A stretch of 64,000 bases of DNA, taken from assembly GCA_021018815.1 (NCBI GenBank), contig JAITYX010000016.1, forward strand, positions 3,921,001 through 3,985,000, in the 5' to 3' direction. The notes beneath the pieces were generated by a model that saw only the letters and a program-made list of their open reading frames with translations, was not told where the DNA came from and made no database searches. A program made the position numbers and the translations under genes. This DNA is from Talinum fruticosum. Its lineage: Eukaryota > Streptophyta > Magnoliopsida > Caryophyllales > Talinaceae. Below, in pieces: positions 25,541 through 37,996 of the stretch (positions are counted from its first letter, which is position 1; each line of letters opens with the position of its first letter).

Positions 25541-26160
25541 TGATGATTGAATGAAGATTAGAGGGCAATAATTTGCTAAATTAGTGTGAATAATGATGAT
25601 GGTTGTGATGTGAGTGAGCTTCACTCTGACGCCATGGATGACTAGTCTGGTTTATCAAGTTGACATTCACCGTTCAAATTCAGCAAATTTGCACGGCCAC
25701 TACATTCGACAAACAAGGAGAGGAGACGGCGAGGACAACGTGCTCGATTATGGCTACAAAAATAACATAACTTATAGGGTACACAAAATAATGAAATATT
25801 AATAAATTGTTGGACCATGTCTAACTCAATAAAATTTGGATTAAAGTTAAAAAATTTGACCTAATACAACCTAAAAGTGCATTGATATTACTGAATAAAC
25901 ACAAACTCGACACCAACTAAATTGATTTTAACCTCAAGTCGACATGAATTAATTGATTAGTGTGAACATATGTTATTTTCATTTTGGTAAGTAAATTTAA
26001 GTATTTTTTTATAATTAACACAAAGTTGACCTCATTATTAAATGAATCGATCTAAAACAACCAATTTCTTAGCTCTAGTATCAATTCCGGCTTCGGTTCA
26101 ATGTAGTCGACATCAAACCAATTGATGCACAAATTCCTTAATATACAAAATGCAATGGGC
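25541..26160. other. F-box B leader/promoter and unit junction
   Basis: Non-coding. Duplicated in part upstream of gene A: CAAATTCCTTAATATACAAA at about 26130 recalls ATAAATTCCTTAATATGCAA at about 23400, placing a unit boundary nearby with a period of about 2.73 kb. Confidence 0.55.
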
Positions 26161-27137
26161 GAGAGCTAATTCAATGGCAAACGAGTGCCTTGACTGGCTA
26201 GCTTGATCCAATTTACCTCATACTCGAAAAGCCTATAATATTTGGTCTTCGGCCTTTGCCAACCCAGCCTAGCTTTTCCTAGCCACAACTTCTTTGAGAA
26301 ATTGGGTCGTTCCCAATCCCATCGACCTGCCCGCCATACCACCAAGGACCGACCTGTCCGCCGTACCACCAAGAACCAAAAAATGGGCGTGTGTATATGT
26401 ATGTCCTTTCTTAGTCAAGGCTACCTCCACTTACAAAAAATGTTGCAATAATTACGTTGCTATGTTCTTGTTTGACACATGAAGTAGAATACATTAACGA
26501 AAAGCAAAGGTCAAATATGATCACCAAATAATACACGATCAGATTATAACAAACAGGCGAATTCTAGAAGTGCAAAGACTACATCCACGAGAAGAGAAGA
26601 AAAAAAAGAATCTCTAATATTCAAAGCTAGTTTCTGCAACGAATATTGTTGTCAGAGAACTCATTTGAGTTCTTATTACAGAAGTTTCCATTAGTACAAA
26701 GATGGGGACACATGGAATCCCTGAAACTATAAGTTGCTGTTTCATTCTTCCTGCGTAACAAACATAGGACACCTCGAAAAGTTACCTCATACACGCCAAC
26801 GTAGATCCGTTGTGGCACTGATGAGTACGCCATTGCATCTATAGGTTGCAACAAAGGCCATCGAAGGATCGATTTTCTCTCCAAAGACGGAATACCAATC
26901 CAAATCGAATAATACAACAATGCAACAACAACAATGACATCGAATAATTAGTATGCCTACTTACTGCAACTGAATGTGTGTTGCTCATAATGTACATGGT
27001 AGAGGATAAAGCAATGAATGCATCTCTGCTGTTGGTAGAAATACTTGGAAGCTCAATTTGACACCTAATATTCCTGCTTGAACACATCACAAGATATGGG
27101 TCAGAAGAATCACATAGAGCTTAGAACAAAGCACAAA
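26161..27137. other. Intergenic between F-box B and C
   Basis: No supported gene. The portion adjoining 27137 is the probable 3' UTR of F-box gene C. Confidence 0.45.
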
Positions 27138-28393
27138 TTATCTAACACATGCTAATAGTTCAAGAACCAGAAGTACCTCCTTTCTTGATATTTGTTGATT
27201 CTGCTTAGAAATTTCACCAAGGGTAGGAAGAGAAATGAGGCTTGGAATGCAGACGTTCACTTGACAGTAATTTCGGACACCTTGAAAATCAGCACTTGTA
27301 GCTCTTTTCTCTCTTAAGTTGTACCAAAATACTCTTGACAAGTTGAATGTCCTCAGCAAAACCTCACTACCCTCTTGGGAATAAGCGATGGGTGCAACCT
27401 CTAAAGACCCCGTAATATCTAGATCAGAGGCATCAAACAGTCTCACCCATGAATCCTTGACACCATACTCCTTCATAACCCACACATCAACCTCCCCAAA
27501 CAGCCTACGATAATTCTTCGTCAGTAGACACAGACATCCATCTAAAACCCCAAGATCAACCATATCATTTTCTTTGTCCATGCCATATAACCTCCAAGCC
27601 ATCCGGTTCTTAGGATTAATTGGACCATTTTCAATATAATCTGGCATTGGCACCTCACTCCATTTTTCACTACAGACATCAAAACTAGCAATCCTATGCT
27701 CTCTCAAGGAAGGATACCAAAGTAACCAATGCAGCAAATGGCTGTTTACAAGGACCCCATTTCGATGGCCCGGTTTCTTATGAAGGCAAACATCTTCTTC
27801 AACCATTTTCCAGCAATCATTTCTAAAACTATAAACCATGACTTGCCTACCATTAAAAGCAGACCCATTTGCATATCCATAAAATAAATGCACAATTCTA
27901 ACAATCTTATAGTCATTAGATACCGAATCAAAACCAAACCCATAACTAACATCCATATAGTTTTGAGGTACCTGCAAATTTGGGACCCTTCTATAGCTCA
28001 AGGTAGATGGGTTCACCAAAACGAGATATGAATTGGGTGCTTCGCCGCAGACGCAAAGAAGCAGGCCATGGCAGGACCCCAGAATGCTGTTGAATCGGAG
28101 ACCCTCAAGATTAGTAATTTTCATGGCGGGAAATTCAGGGGAGCCCAAGCTGAAAGAGTAAAGGCAGTGATCTTCCCCGGCGAGGATGAGGAGGCGATCG
28201 TGGGAGGGGAGAGAATTGAAGCGAAGATGAAGGTTGGCGAAATCTGGGGAGGTGATTATGGCCAGCCATAACTTGCAGACGCATTTCAAGCGTAGTATAC
28301 ACTTGACGGGCAATCGTGCGAGTATGAGAGATATTAGATCCAGGGGGAGGAGACCCCCATGGGAGAAAGCTCTCTCAGCCTCGATTCCGCCAT
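27138..28393 (-). pseudogene. F-box gene C, one frameshift after the start
   Basis: Most diverged member of the array. The F-box PLDLISLILARLPVKCILRL and the whole F-box-associated domain (LGSCHGLLLCVCGE, YGFGFDSVSNDYKIVRIVHL, MVYSFRNDCWK, IASFDVCSEKWSEVPM, DLGVLDGCLCLL, DVWVMKEYGVKDSWVRLF, FWYNLREK) form one open frame. That frame has no ATG before the F-box. The conserved ATG at 28393 (MAESRLRELSPMG) is one base out of frame. The only tracts between them are G5/C5 runs (28343-28347 and 28354-28358); one more base in either gives 1257 nt, 419 codons. It carries insertions relative to A/B, for example around ENGPINPKNRMAWRLYGMDK. Confidence 0.75.
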
Positions 28394-30124
28394 TGATGGA
28401 GGAAAGATGAGATTTTGGGAGCTGGGTTTGGTCAAATGATACGAATTCAGTATGGATAATAGTGGGGTTTTCATTTGGATTTCATCTTTAAATTGCAAAC
28501 CCCACAAGATTCAATTTGCTATCTGTTCATATTTTATTCTGATTTTGATGTTGAATACTCAAACTTGCATTGGGACGTCTTCAACAAAAAATATTTGCTA
28601 TTCAAAGCCAGTCGCCACCCACAAAAATATCTTCGGATAGATCAGATATCTATCTATTATTTATTGAACAAAAAGAAAATAAAGGAAAAAAAGAAAGGTT
28701 TGTAAAAAATGGGCTGGAACTATGGGACCTCATGGATCTAATTCTTCAAAGAAAAATCTGAACAATACCAGTGGATCTAAGACTCTAACCACAAAAAATA
28801 AAAAATAATAGAGTTGAAATTAAGATTGGATTTCGATTGTTGAAATTTTTTGAACTAATTAAATTTAAAAATATTCGGATAATTAGGTATTCATATTAAA
28901 CAATTAGATTTGGATCTAATTTTGGTCCACATTTTCTAAACAAACAAAGTAGACCAAAATAAGATTCAAAGACAATTGACACATTTCTTATGAAGAGGCC
29001 CATGAACCTTATTTCTACAATCAACAGAGTCCAATAGCTCTCTTTTTCCTTTTAGGACGACAAATCCTTAACCCGATTTGTATTAGTCCATACACTCCAA
29101 AGGGCTGCTACAAAGTAGATCGTCATCTCCTTCCCATCTAGCCAACAAAAAAGAAACCCATTCATAAATCCAATCTTTAAAAACAAAAAATGTTACCATT
29201 TGCACTCGAGACTATTCCCAATCTTTCAACTTTCCAAATATATTTTATGTCGTTGCATAACCTAAAACAAAATCCACAAAATGACTCAGCTCCATCACTG
29301 TACAGTGGACAAACGAAGTCCCCTCCTGCCTCCTTACCCTTAGCTTTTCACCAATCATGGTATTTGTGGGGGGGTAACATAACCTATTCAGTGACAAGGG
29401 GTAAAAATATGATCAGGTCCATTGCCCGCCCCTCAGATATCATATTGATGGGAAGCAATAAGATTAGGGATGATCGATTTCGGATATCGGTTCTAAAACC
29501 TTAACTGTTTAACTAGTTCCGATTAAATTTTAGAGTACCCGCGAGACGTGCTCACTCCTAAATAAGATACCCCTTGTCTTTGTACGAAATTTGCTTATCT
29601 TCCATTCCTAGTATCATAAATGTAGTTGATTTCATGTATCTAATTCAATGTAAGTTGCTGAGCAACATTTTCTCTCCCATAAAAACAAGAAAAAAAATGG
29701 TGTGGGAATCAACAAGCTACTTATTCTAAACCCTCAACATTGCAGCAAAGCAATTTTCTAAGAGTCTTGGCCCTCTTAAACGAAGATCCCAACCCATGAT
29801 ACACTTGATGCGACCATAGTAGGTTGTCGATCATGTTAGACTATCAATTACCACAATTGATAAAATTTTTGAGGGTTATTATTAGAGACCTATTTTTAAA
29901 TATGTTTATGACTACTTAACACGTTTAAATTTAAAAAAATGAGTTTTAGTGTAATTTTAAAGTCATATTCTAGATTGGTGAGAATTTTAAGATGATATTT
30001 ATTATAACAAAGATGTATATCTCTCAAACTTAATGAGTTACACTTTTAATGACACCTATTCTAACTATATCTTAGGATCTAGACTTTAGACTAGGCGAAG
30101 TGAAGGGAGAAAGTTAGATATGAC
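28394..30124. other. Intergenic upstream of F-box C
   Basis: AT-rich, no supported gene. Its first 50 bp correspond to the leader of the other two F-box copies. Confidence 0.45.
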
Positions 30125-31350
30125 TAGATTTGGCAAAAACTGAACTAACCCGAAAATCCGACCCGAATCCACCTAAAAGTTTTGGGTTTTGGACACAATT
30201 TTCTCGACTCGAACCCGAAAAAAAATCGAACCCGAAAAACTCGCAATTTAGCGGGTCAAATCCGACTCGAACCCGTTTGACCCATTGGGCCAAGGCAATA
30301 AAAATAACCATTTTAACTTTGTGGCTTGTTGATTGAATGTTTCATGCACGTTATATGATTTTTCCTTCAATTTATCACTCTTTTAATAATGGTTATTTAG
30401 AGAGACGTTGTATATTTATTGCAATCATTTACGGACGAAGACTAATACTTGTTTCATTTCTCAACTTCTTACTCGTGAACAAAAGCCATTATATACAAAA
30501 ATTATGCATAGTTAATTTTAATTAAAACATATATAGATTCAAATGGTGTAATATATTAAAATATTACAAGTGTACAAATTATACTTGTTGTATTTTTGGT
30601 GAACTAAATATACCTAGTCATATCTAAATAATATATTTTTATTTTGCAGAAATAATATTACTATAATGATATAAAATTTTGATGTTATAATTAAAAATAA
30701 TAATTTTCGTTTATTGTAAATCTCTAATTCTTATTTATTTTAAATTGTTTTACCTGTACTCGAACCATAACTCCTAAGGTGGCCAATGAGCCGAACTAAA
30801 ACAAAGTCAAATTTTTACTAGTGAATAAAATGAATCGGTTAAGCTTACCCAAGTTAAAACTTTCTTGATGTGTTTTAAAATGCATTAAATATGCATATAA
30901 ACCTCCTTAGTATAATATAAACGGTGAAATAAACATCATAACCTTAAACTAATCATTACGGAACAAGTCATTATTATTCAACCTATTATTGACCAAATCT
31001 TTCATTGGCCTTATTTAAACGCTTCAAGCGGCCAACCCTCTCGGCTCAATGAGACCTTACACAAATATTATAATAAAATTTTTGAATATTCTTTTTAGAA
31101 AATACAAATACTATACTTTTTCGTAGAATTATTAGCAATTTTAAGCAAAAATTATGATTAATTTTTATAATTAAAAAAAATAATCGATAAAAATGCGGTC
31201 TTAACCCGTTGGGTCGACCTGAAACCCGTATAACCCGATATACGACCGCCCGTATTTTACCCGAACCCGAAATACACCCGACCCGTATTTTACCCGAACC
31301 CAAATACATCCGACCCGTATTTAACCCGCCCGCCCGAATTGACAGGTCTA
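30125..31350 (+). mobile_element. hAT-type non-autonomous DNA transposon with 8-bp TSD
   Basis: 1226-bp element starting TAGATTTGGC and ending GACAGGTCTA (reverse complement TAGACCTGTC). It is flanked by a perfect 8-bp duplication GATATGAC at 30117-30124 and 31351-31358. Both ends hold short ACCCGA/GACCCG-rich subterminal repeats; the interior is AT-rich with no transposase frame. The 8-bp duplication, TAG-type ends and subterminal repeats are hAT superfamily traits. Strand is arbitrary. Confidence 0.85.
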
Positions 31351-31445
31351 GATATGACCCATTCTATTTAGTCTGTCGGAAGTTGTACGTAAGGTTGCAA
31401 GCAACACATAAAATAGTTATAAAATTAGTTAAAAAAAAAAACTAT

Positions 31446-31684
31446 GGTCCTGTCCGGTTACAACAGCTTTTTGGGAAAAAATAGTTGTATGGGGAGTTTA
31501 GTTGTTTTGACTTGGTCAAAATAGCTGAACTAATATTTGGTTAACAACCGTTTAAAAGAGTCTGTTTGACTCCAAACATCTCTTTCTCAAATAACTATTC
31601 CCATTAGTTTTTGGGAATAGTTATTTGTGAAAATGACACATTTGTCCAAAAGTTTGGAGAAATTACATCATATGCCACTAACAC

Positions 31685-31743
<59 letters not shown>

Positions 31744-32093
31744 GAATATAATAAATATTATATTAGGTAGAAAATGAATATAAATTTTGTAAAAATAGTA
31801 AGAATTTTTTTATAAATGAAGATAATTTGTATATGTAACATAATATAATTATATTTGAAAAAATAAATGATCAATAAAAATATATATATTTATTTATTTA
31901 AAATACAACTTAGACATAAGGGTATAAATGAAATTTCACCAAATATTTATTTTTCAAACAATTAATTTTACCAAAGACCTTTTCAAGAAATAATTAATTC
32001 AAACAATTAACTGCAAACAACTAATTCAAACACATAACAACTAAAATTTGATACAAACTGCTAACAGATAATAGGTGTTTACCAAATAAGGCC
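31446..32093 (+). mobile_element. MITE family 2 with internal (ATT)n tract
   Basis: 648-bp non-coding element with ends GGTCCTGTCCGG and AAATAAGGCC, flanked by TAT on both sides (31443-31445 and 32094-32096). The left end resembles MITE family 1 (GGTCCTGTTTGG, and TTTTGACTTGGTCAAAA inside), but most of the interior differs. A long microsatellite lies inside at 31685-31743. Confidence 0.75.
31685..31743. repeat. (ATT)n microsatellite
   Basis: About 19-20 uninterrupted TTA/ATT units inside the MITE at 31446-32093. Confidence 0.95.
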
Positions 32094-32096
32094 TAT

Positions 32097-33823
32097 AATT
32101 TTAAACTGTAAGGAAAAGTGAAGAAAAGGACAAAAAGGTGACAAAAAGGGAGGGTATAGGCCTTTCCCTCCAAATTTAACATGCTAAAGCCCCCTTTATG
32201 CAAAGTTAATGGGGGAAAAAGAACTGTTTAACCACCCACCTCCTCTAATACATCATGAGGCTCCATAAACAGCATCATTTTTTCAGAGAAATTAATTAAA
32301 GGCTTTAGAAAGTGAATTCTAAAGTCATCACAGAAATACAAAATTAAAAGAAAAAAATTGCCAAAAAAGAAGAAAAAAAAAGAAAAATGCAGAGTCGAGT
32401 CAGTAGCTAAAGTGTGCAAGTGACTTGTAGCTTTTTAGGTGAAAATGAGATCACGCGAAATCCTTTGCACTTATTATTCACACCATGCCACAACCAACTC
32501 AGTTTGCCTTTTCTCTCCCAACTTTGTTCATAAAGACAGCCTTGAGGGCTAAAGATGGTCGATCAACTAAGTATTTTTGACCCGATGGTGGAATTACCGA
32601 TTTTTTTTTTGTTTTTAAGAAGAGACTGTAAAGATTGATACAGATTTAAATCGAATTTAAGTCTTTGAATAACAATGTTTCGTGGATAATTCTATTAGTT
32701 CAGATGTATGGTAAATGACACTCAAATTATAAGGTCATAAAGTAATAAGATGTAGTCCGTTCAATCGAAAGATAGTAAGATTTGGATTGAGAACCAATAG
32801 TTTACTAATAGTTTATACTAGTAGGAGGTGGGTGGGACTTGGAGGTCACATGACATAGGCCACCACCATGGATGTAAAACCCATGATATTAGTTTGTATC
32901 CATTCAAGAGCACAAGGACCGACAATTCTCAATTGCAAATCCATGATGATCTAAATGGGTCCCAGAATTCCTCATCCAAATAGCAAGAAGACATGATAAA
33001 GAAATCACACCACATTTTATTTCTCACAAGGGAAGCCACAAAAGGATAAAGATGAAATTACGTTACAATACAAGACAGGACAAGAAGAAGAAGAAGCAAA
33101 TTCAACAACTAATCAAAATATTACAGAGACATAAGTCATCATAAGACTCACCATTCACACACTAAGAGAGGATTAAGACAACCCCTTAAGACAAGGTTTA
33201 TGAAGTGATGGGGCCTAACCAATTCAGGCTCAGAAAGGCAGGGCCCCCTCCCTTAAAGAAATGAAAGCTCAAGAGAAAAGAGGGTGAAAGTGAGAGGTGA
33301 GTGGGACCTTAAGTTTACCTAATGCGCATGCCTTTGAGCCAAATGGGATTTCAACTTCAAGTACCAGAACAGCTGGGTCCTCCAGCACAACCAAGCACTA
33401 ACCATGCGTTTCGAAATTCTGTGACTTTTCACCTTCTAAAAGAGCCAAACCCATCATTGCTAGTCAACAATTGGAGCCTCATTTCCCTCCATGACCACCT
33501 TCCCTTTTCATGGATCTCTAAAGTATTTCCGTGATGCCCTCGCGTCAAAGTTCTTACACAATTATGTACACATCTAACAAGTACCGCCCTATCACTCAGC
33601 GGGAGTTTGAAGAGATCCAGATGTACACAGCCCTACCATACCACTCAAATGAGTAATGACGTACAACCCCAGTAGAAGAAACTGACATAGAACAGGATAC
33701 ACCCATGCATTGCATAACGTCCACCATCTGGTTTGGAAAGAAAAGTTACTAAGGTGATATTACTGAAATAGAGTGGATGACGATTTTCCACCCTTCGAGT
33801 GTGATGATGATACGGAAGGTGCT
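32097..33823. other. Intergenic / bHLH 3' flank
   Basis: No supported gene. The last few hundred bases should include the bHLH 3' UTR. Confidence 0.45.
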
Positions 33824-34975
33824 TCAGTTCAACGGTCCATAGCAGCTAGAGCTGTCTGGATCTTCCATAGACATAAGTTGGGCATTATGCTTCAAACATT
33901 TCAAATAATTTATTGCTTCATCCAGGATGATCAATGGGCTCTTGCTCTTAACCCCAGGGATTATGCTCTCGAGAGCTCTCAATGTATCACGAATCTTCTC
34001 TTTTCTCAGTCTTTTCTTCCCAACGGTAGGGTCTGGTTCCTCATCAAGGGCACATATCATATCCCCACTATGTATGTTCTCATAAGATAGATTTTCCCTT
34101 GACATTGTTGTTGATTGCAATAATGATTGTTCATTATGCGCCCCATTAAGGGTTTTCTGTCTTTTCGAAGATATGTCAAAGCTATCCACTTCATCCAAAT
34201 CTTTTTCCTCTGGTTCTTCCAGCTTCTCACCATCTCCTCCAAAAGCCAAAGGAGAGTGACCAGTGCTCAATTCATCATCGTCCTCATCGCAATTAGAATC
34301 AGAGTCGTCGTCACTGTCAGAGTATAGCAAGGCATTAATTTCTTCAGTGTCTTCTTGCATTCCACTTCCTTCCTCAACAATTTCATTCTCACCTGACTCC
34401 TCATGAAGAGTGGCTGCCCTAACCCAAACTTCTTGTTGGGCTTTGCTACCTTGTTTTTCAACAGGAAATCGATTGGCACTGAAAGGCGTGGCAGGTGTGT
34501 TTTGTGGATTCCAAGCAGGATACTTAGTTTGTGCAGTTGTCAGATTCTGCACCCGAGGACAGAAAGAGCTAAAGATTAGCTTAGTTTCATCTCCGGACTG
34601 ATCAAAGATGAGAAACTGCTTTTCTTGAGGATAAGATGGCAATTCATAGGCTGATGGCAACTGCACATCAGCTCTTGGGGGAAACAGAGCAGTCTGCTCT
34701 TTGGGATACCCATTTACAGCAAGAAATGGAGTCCGAGGGTGGGGCAAAGATTTTCCAATCAAGCCATTAGTTCCATGCATAAGCCGTTTTTCAGGAAAGC
34801 CATGGAATTCAAACCCATTAAAACCCAAATTTGCAGATCCTTTACAAGGATTTACGGAAGCAGGCAAAGACTCGTATTGCCTGAGCTCAACTGGAGCAAT
34901 CATGCAGTTTCTGAAAGCTGATGATTCCCAAGGGGAATGCTGCCGACAATGCCGAGAACCGCTCGTCTCGACCAT
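33824..34975 (-). CDS. SAC51-like: SAC51-like atypical bHLH transcription factor
   Basis: 383-residue intact frame beginning MVETSGSRHCRQH. It contains an acidic central stretch (about 213-245, with SDSDDDSDSNCDEDDDE) and a C-terminal helix-loop-helix at about 320-368 (KKRLRKEKIRDTLRALESII then SPLIILDEAINYLKCLKHNA), whose basic part lacks the usual E-box-contacting pattern. SAC51/SACL proteins (bHLH142-145 group) act in thermospermine-dependent control of xylem differentiation and are regulated by leader uORFs. The family call rests mainly on the conserved uORF found 0.2-0.5 kb upstream in the same transcript. The coding region lies in one exon whose acceptor, CACAG|GTGATTAC, is at about 34996, just before the ATG. 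No frame damage. Confidence 0.92.
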   Translation of the reverse strand: MVETSGSRHCRQHSPWESSAFRNCMIAPVELRQYESLPASVNPCKGSANLGFNGFEFHGFPEKRLMHGTNGLIGKSLPHPRTPFLAVNGYPKEQTALFPPRADVQLPSAYELPSYPQEKQFLIFDQSGDETKLIFSSFCPRVQNLTTAQTKYPAWNPQNTPATPFSANRFPVEKQGSKAQQEVWVRAATLHEESGENEIVEEGSGMQEDTEEINALLYSDSDDDSDSNCDEDDDELSTGHSPLAFGGDGEKLEEPEEKDLDEVDSFDISSKRQKTLNGAHNEQSLLQSTTMSRENLSYENIHSGDMICALDEEPDPTVGKKRLRKEKIRDTLRALESIIPGVKSKSPLIILDEAINYLKCLKHNAQLMSMEDPDSSSCYGPLN

Positions 34976-36700
34976 TAAACAGAAGTAATCACCTGTGTTT
35001 GGAAATGGGGGAAAGTTAATACATTATAAGAAGACAAAAAGCTATTTGAATCAATAATTGGAGAAAATGTTTAGCAGACTTACCAATACTCGTTCAATCT
35101 AATATCGTCAGGGAGTCCTTCAAGATTATAATATAAAAAGATGAAAACGAAATACTGAGCAGAATAAAAACAACGGTTGTGCAAAGCCAATTTACGTGAC
35201 AGGTTTAAGCAAATGACGGAAGTACTCAGCCTGCAAGCAACCAGAAAAAATTGCATCAGGAGAGGAGCCTCAGTGATCATCTTATGCAGAACATACTTTT
35301 GAATAGCATTACAAGAATGCAAGCAGTACATAAACATGCAATGCTATGAACTGCAGCAAAGAAAACAACAAAAGGGAAGTTGTTAGCACATACCTGGCAG
35401 TCTTGTAGAGGTTGAAAGCAAGCTATAACTCTAACTATGATGGTTGCCTTTCCTGCGATCCCATTTTCATGTTTCAACGCCCGAAATCTTGACTGGCTCG
35501 CTCCTTGGCACACCATAACTACTTCTAAACCCTTCAAATATGCCCTCAATATTCACAGAATACGATGACAAGCTCCAGATGATGATGGTCAAAATTCAAA
35601 GACAAAGATGCTGAGCTATGAACAGAGAACGACACGAAATGGTTGTACTACTGGAAGAACAAGTAGGAGCTAAGGATCAAGGAAGCAATGAAGACACTGG
35701 AAATCTAAACTAGTTCAGCCTATTCTCTCTAACTTAGATGATGATGTACCAGAACCAGGGTACAACGGCAAAATGATTGGAACCCATTTGAGAATGATGA
35801 AAGTTGATCAGAGATTCAACGAACACTAGTAAACGAAGATAATTCACAAGATAACCCTACAGTACAAGTTCAAAGAGATGACTTTGCGGAACACATCGAT
35901 TGAAGAACAGAACCAGTACATGCTGTTTCTTCCCTATCCCTATTTCTGCGAATCACAGAACCTTCCGATACATAAAATTCCTGCAAGAAAGGCAGAATAA
36001 TACATCACTAAAGACCAAAAATTTACCACAACAAATTGGAAATTAAGTCACACCCACCCCTCACAAAATAAAGAGTCTAACGTCAGATCTTCCAGAAATA
36101 TAGCTATAAACACACAAAAGAACCCCAGAAACTATATCATCAGGAAAGTAATTAAAAAATAAAAAACAGAGTGAAAGACAAGGAAGCAAAACATCCTGTA
36201 CCCAACTTCCATAAGTTCCTTTGCAATCACCCCTTTCCCCGGGGGAGGGGGAGGAGGGTTCCTGATTTATCACACTACAATTTGTAAGACCTTCTATTGG
36301 ACAATCAATCAGAAAGAAAGCGAGGCAAAACCCTCATGTTCAAACTCCAAGTGTGTGTAGAAGAAATTAGGCTCACACTAAAAAGTACTTCCTGAAAATC
36401 AAAACGAAAAACTTTAATGAAGTTCTTCAGTTTTCAGCATATACTAAAGAGGGCATGTACTATTATCCATCAGACCAGATACACAGAAAGTAATCATCTT
36501 TCCTTTATTCAAAACAAAATCTAGCTTGATTTTCTCTCAAATACCAAAAAAATTAAAAAAGATCCATTAAAGCATAGTATTAAACAACTGACCTGATATT
36601 TAGCAAGAAGAGGAACTTGAATTCTCAGCAGTTGTCTCGATCCGGGAAGAGGTTGGTTGCAGTTGCAGAGAACAAATTAAACAGATGGAGATGGAGATTT
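34976..36700 (-). promoter_or_regulatory. Multi-exon 5' leader of the SAC51-like gene
   Basis: Leader structure readable from splice signals on the minus strand: exon 1 ends ATATCAG|GTCAG (36593); exon 2 about 35980-35394 (acceptor CTTGCAG, donor CCAG|GTATGTG); exon 3 35230-35084 (acceptor TTGCAG|GCTGAG, donor TATTG|GTAAGT); then the exon with the main ORF from about 34996. The conserved uORF crosses the exon 2/3 junction. This long spliced leader is typical of SAC51-family genes. The promoter lies above about 36650. Confidence 0.7.
35192..35516 (-). CDS. Conserved peptide uORF of SAC51 family, spliced
   Basis: Two-part uORF: 35394-35516 encodes 41 residues starting MVCQGASQSRFRALKHENGI and ending CFQPLQDCQ; 35192-35230 encodes AEYFRHLLKPVT and a stop. 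The junction is a clean GT-AG intron (35231-35393) in phase 0, giving a 53-residue peptide. It strongly matches the SAC51/SACL conserved-peptide uORF, known to stall or reduce main-ORF translation unless thermospermine is present. An ATG 11 codons upstream in the same frame (35549) would add MRAYLKGLEVV; the family start is MVCQ. Function here is by homology; the peptide itself is read directly. Confidence 0.93.
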
Positions 36701-37958
36701 TTGGAGAGAGAGAGCAAATGCAGGGGTGAGAAAACGGTGGTGAGGGTACTGTCAAAAAGGAGTGAGTTGGCAGAAGCATGATTTTATAGAGAGAGAATTG
36801 TTGCCCTCCTATCATCCCCATGCTCACTGTAATGGATTACCTCCCTGCTTTTTTCCAAACAGTATCAAGTATCAACCACACGGGTAAATTTCCCACCATC
36901 TTTTTATCATTACTTTTTGTTTTTTAATTAATCCCAGTCACCAGTAAAAATACATAATTAAATTAAACCATACTTTTATTTAACTAAAATGTTGGTTATT
37001 AGGAGATAACTCAACCCCTTATTGAATTACAATAGCTCTGAATATGAATAACAGAGTTTTTAAATTAAAGAATAAAGATAGAAAGAAAAATCACTCATTT
37101 GTGCTCCAAGGCTCTTCTCTTGGCAAATGAAATAAAATTTTGAGTACAAGTTATTTTTAAATTTATTTTTGGACTTGTAGATGCTCAAACTTGCTCACCA
37201 TCCAAAACAAATCTTTGAAATTATCACCTTCTTGTGTTATTTCTCAATATACAAGTTTTTAAATTTAGTAGATCAAGAAAAATGTTATATTGGGTTGAAA
37301 ATAAATGATGAATGAACTTCTTAAATCTGTGTTAGAATTTGAATTGATACTGTTTTTTAATAAACAATGGGGTCCAAAAAACAAAAAATATTGAAAGAAA
37401 TAAAAACTAATAAATTGTTAATTGAGGTTGTAGTTGTTTTACTCTAATAAGAGATGAGAATGCGAATGTAATAATCCTCGAAAATATATTTATCGAACAT
37501 GATATTACATTAAATACTCATAACCCATCTTCAACCATATGACCCTTTAACTCGAGTTTGGTTAGGGAAACTTGATATGATAGATGAAGAGGCTTGTACT
37601 GCTGAATTTCAAGATTAATAACATTTTTATTCTTTTTCTTAAAAAAATAGTCGTGGTCGAAAAGAGATTAAATTGGACGAATTTGAGAATACTTTTTATC
37701 TAAACCAAAGAGATCAAAAATTAGATCTACTAGGTACCAATGCTTTTGTAAAATGAAAGGCAATTTTTTTTTCCCTATGAAGTAACCACTCACCACCCAT
37801 TAATTTAGTAAAGTTATTATGTGATAAAAAAAAATTAGTGAAAGCTATTATGGATTAAATAATTAGGAACATAACACGCTTGGTGTCATTAGGCATTTTG
37901 CTTGAAAAGGAGGAAACGAACATCACATCACTTTGGCTACTTCCATTTGTCCCATTAC

Positions 37959-37996
<38 letters not shown>

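Noticed and set aside
30130..30336. Plus-strand frame rich in Pro/Thr/Arg
   Set aside because: Translation of the ACCCGA subterminal repeat of the hAT element.
31209..31484. Plus-strand frame across the right end of the hAT element
   Set aside because: Repeat translation crossing the element border, not a gene.
31685..31743. Tandem array considered as a CRISPR-like or satellite array
   Set aside because: Simple (ATT)n microsatellite without spacers; CRISPR is not expected in plant nuclear DNA.
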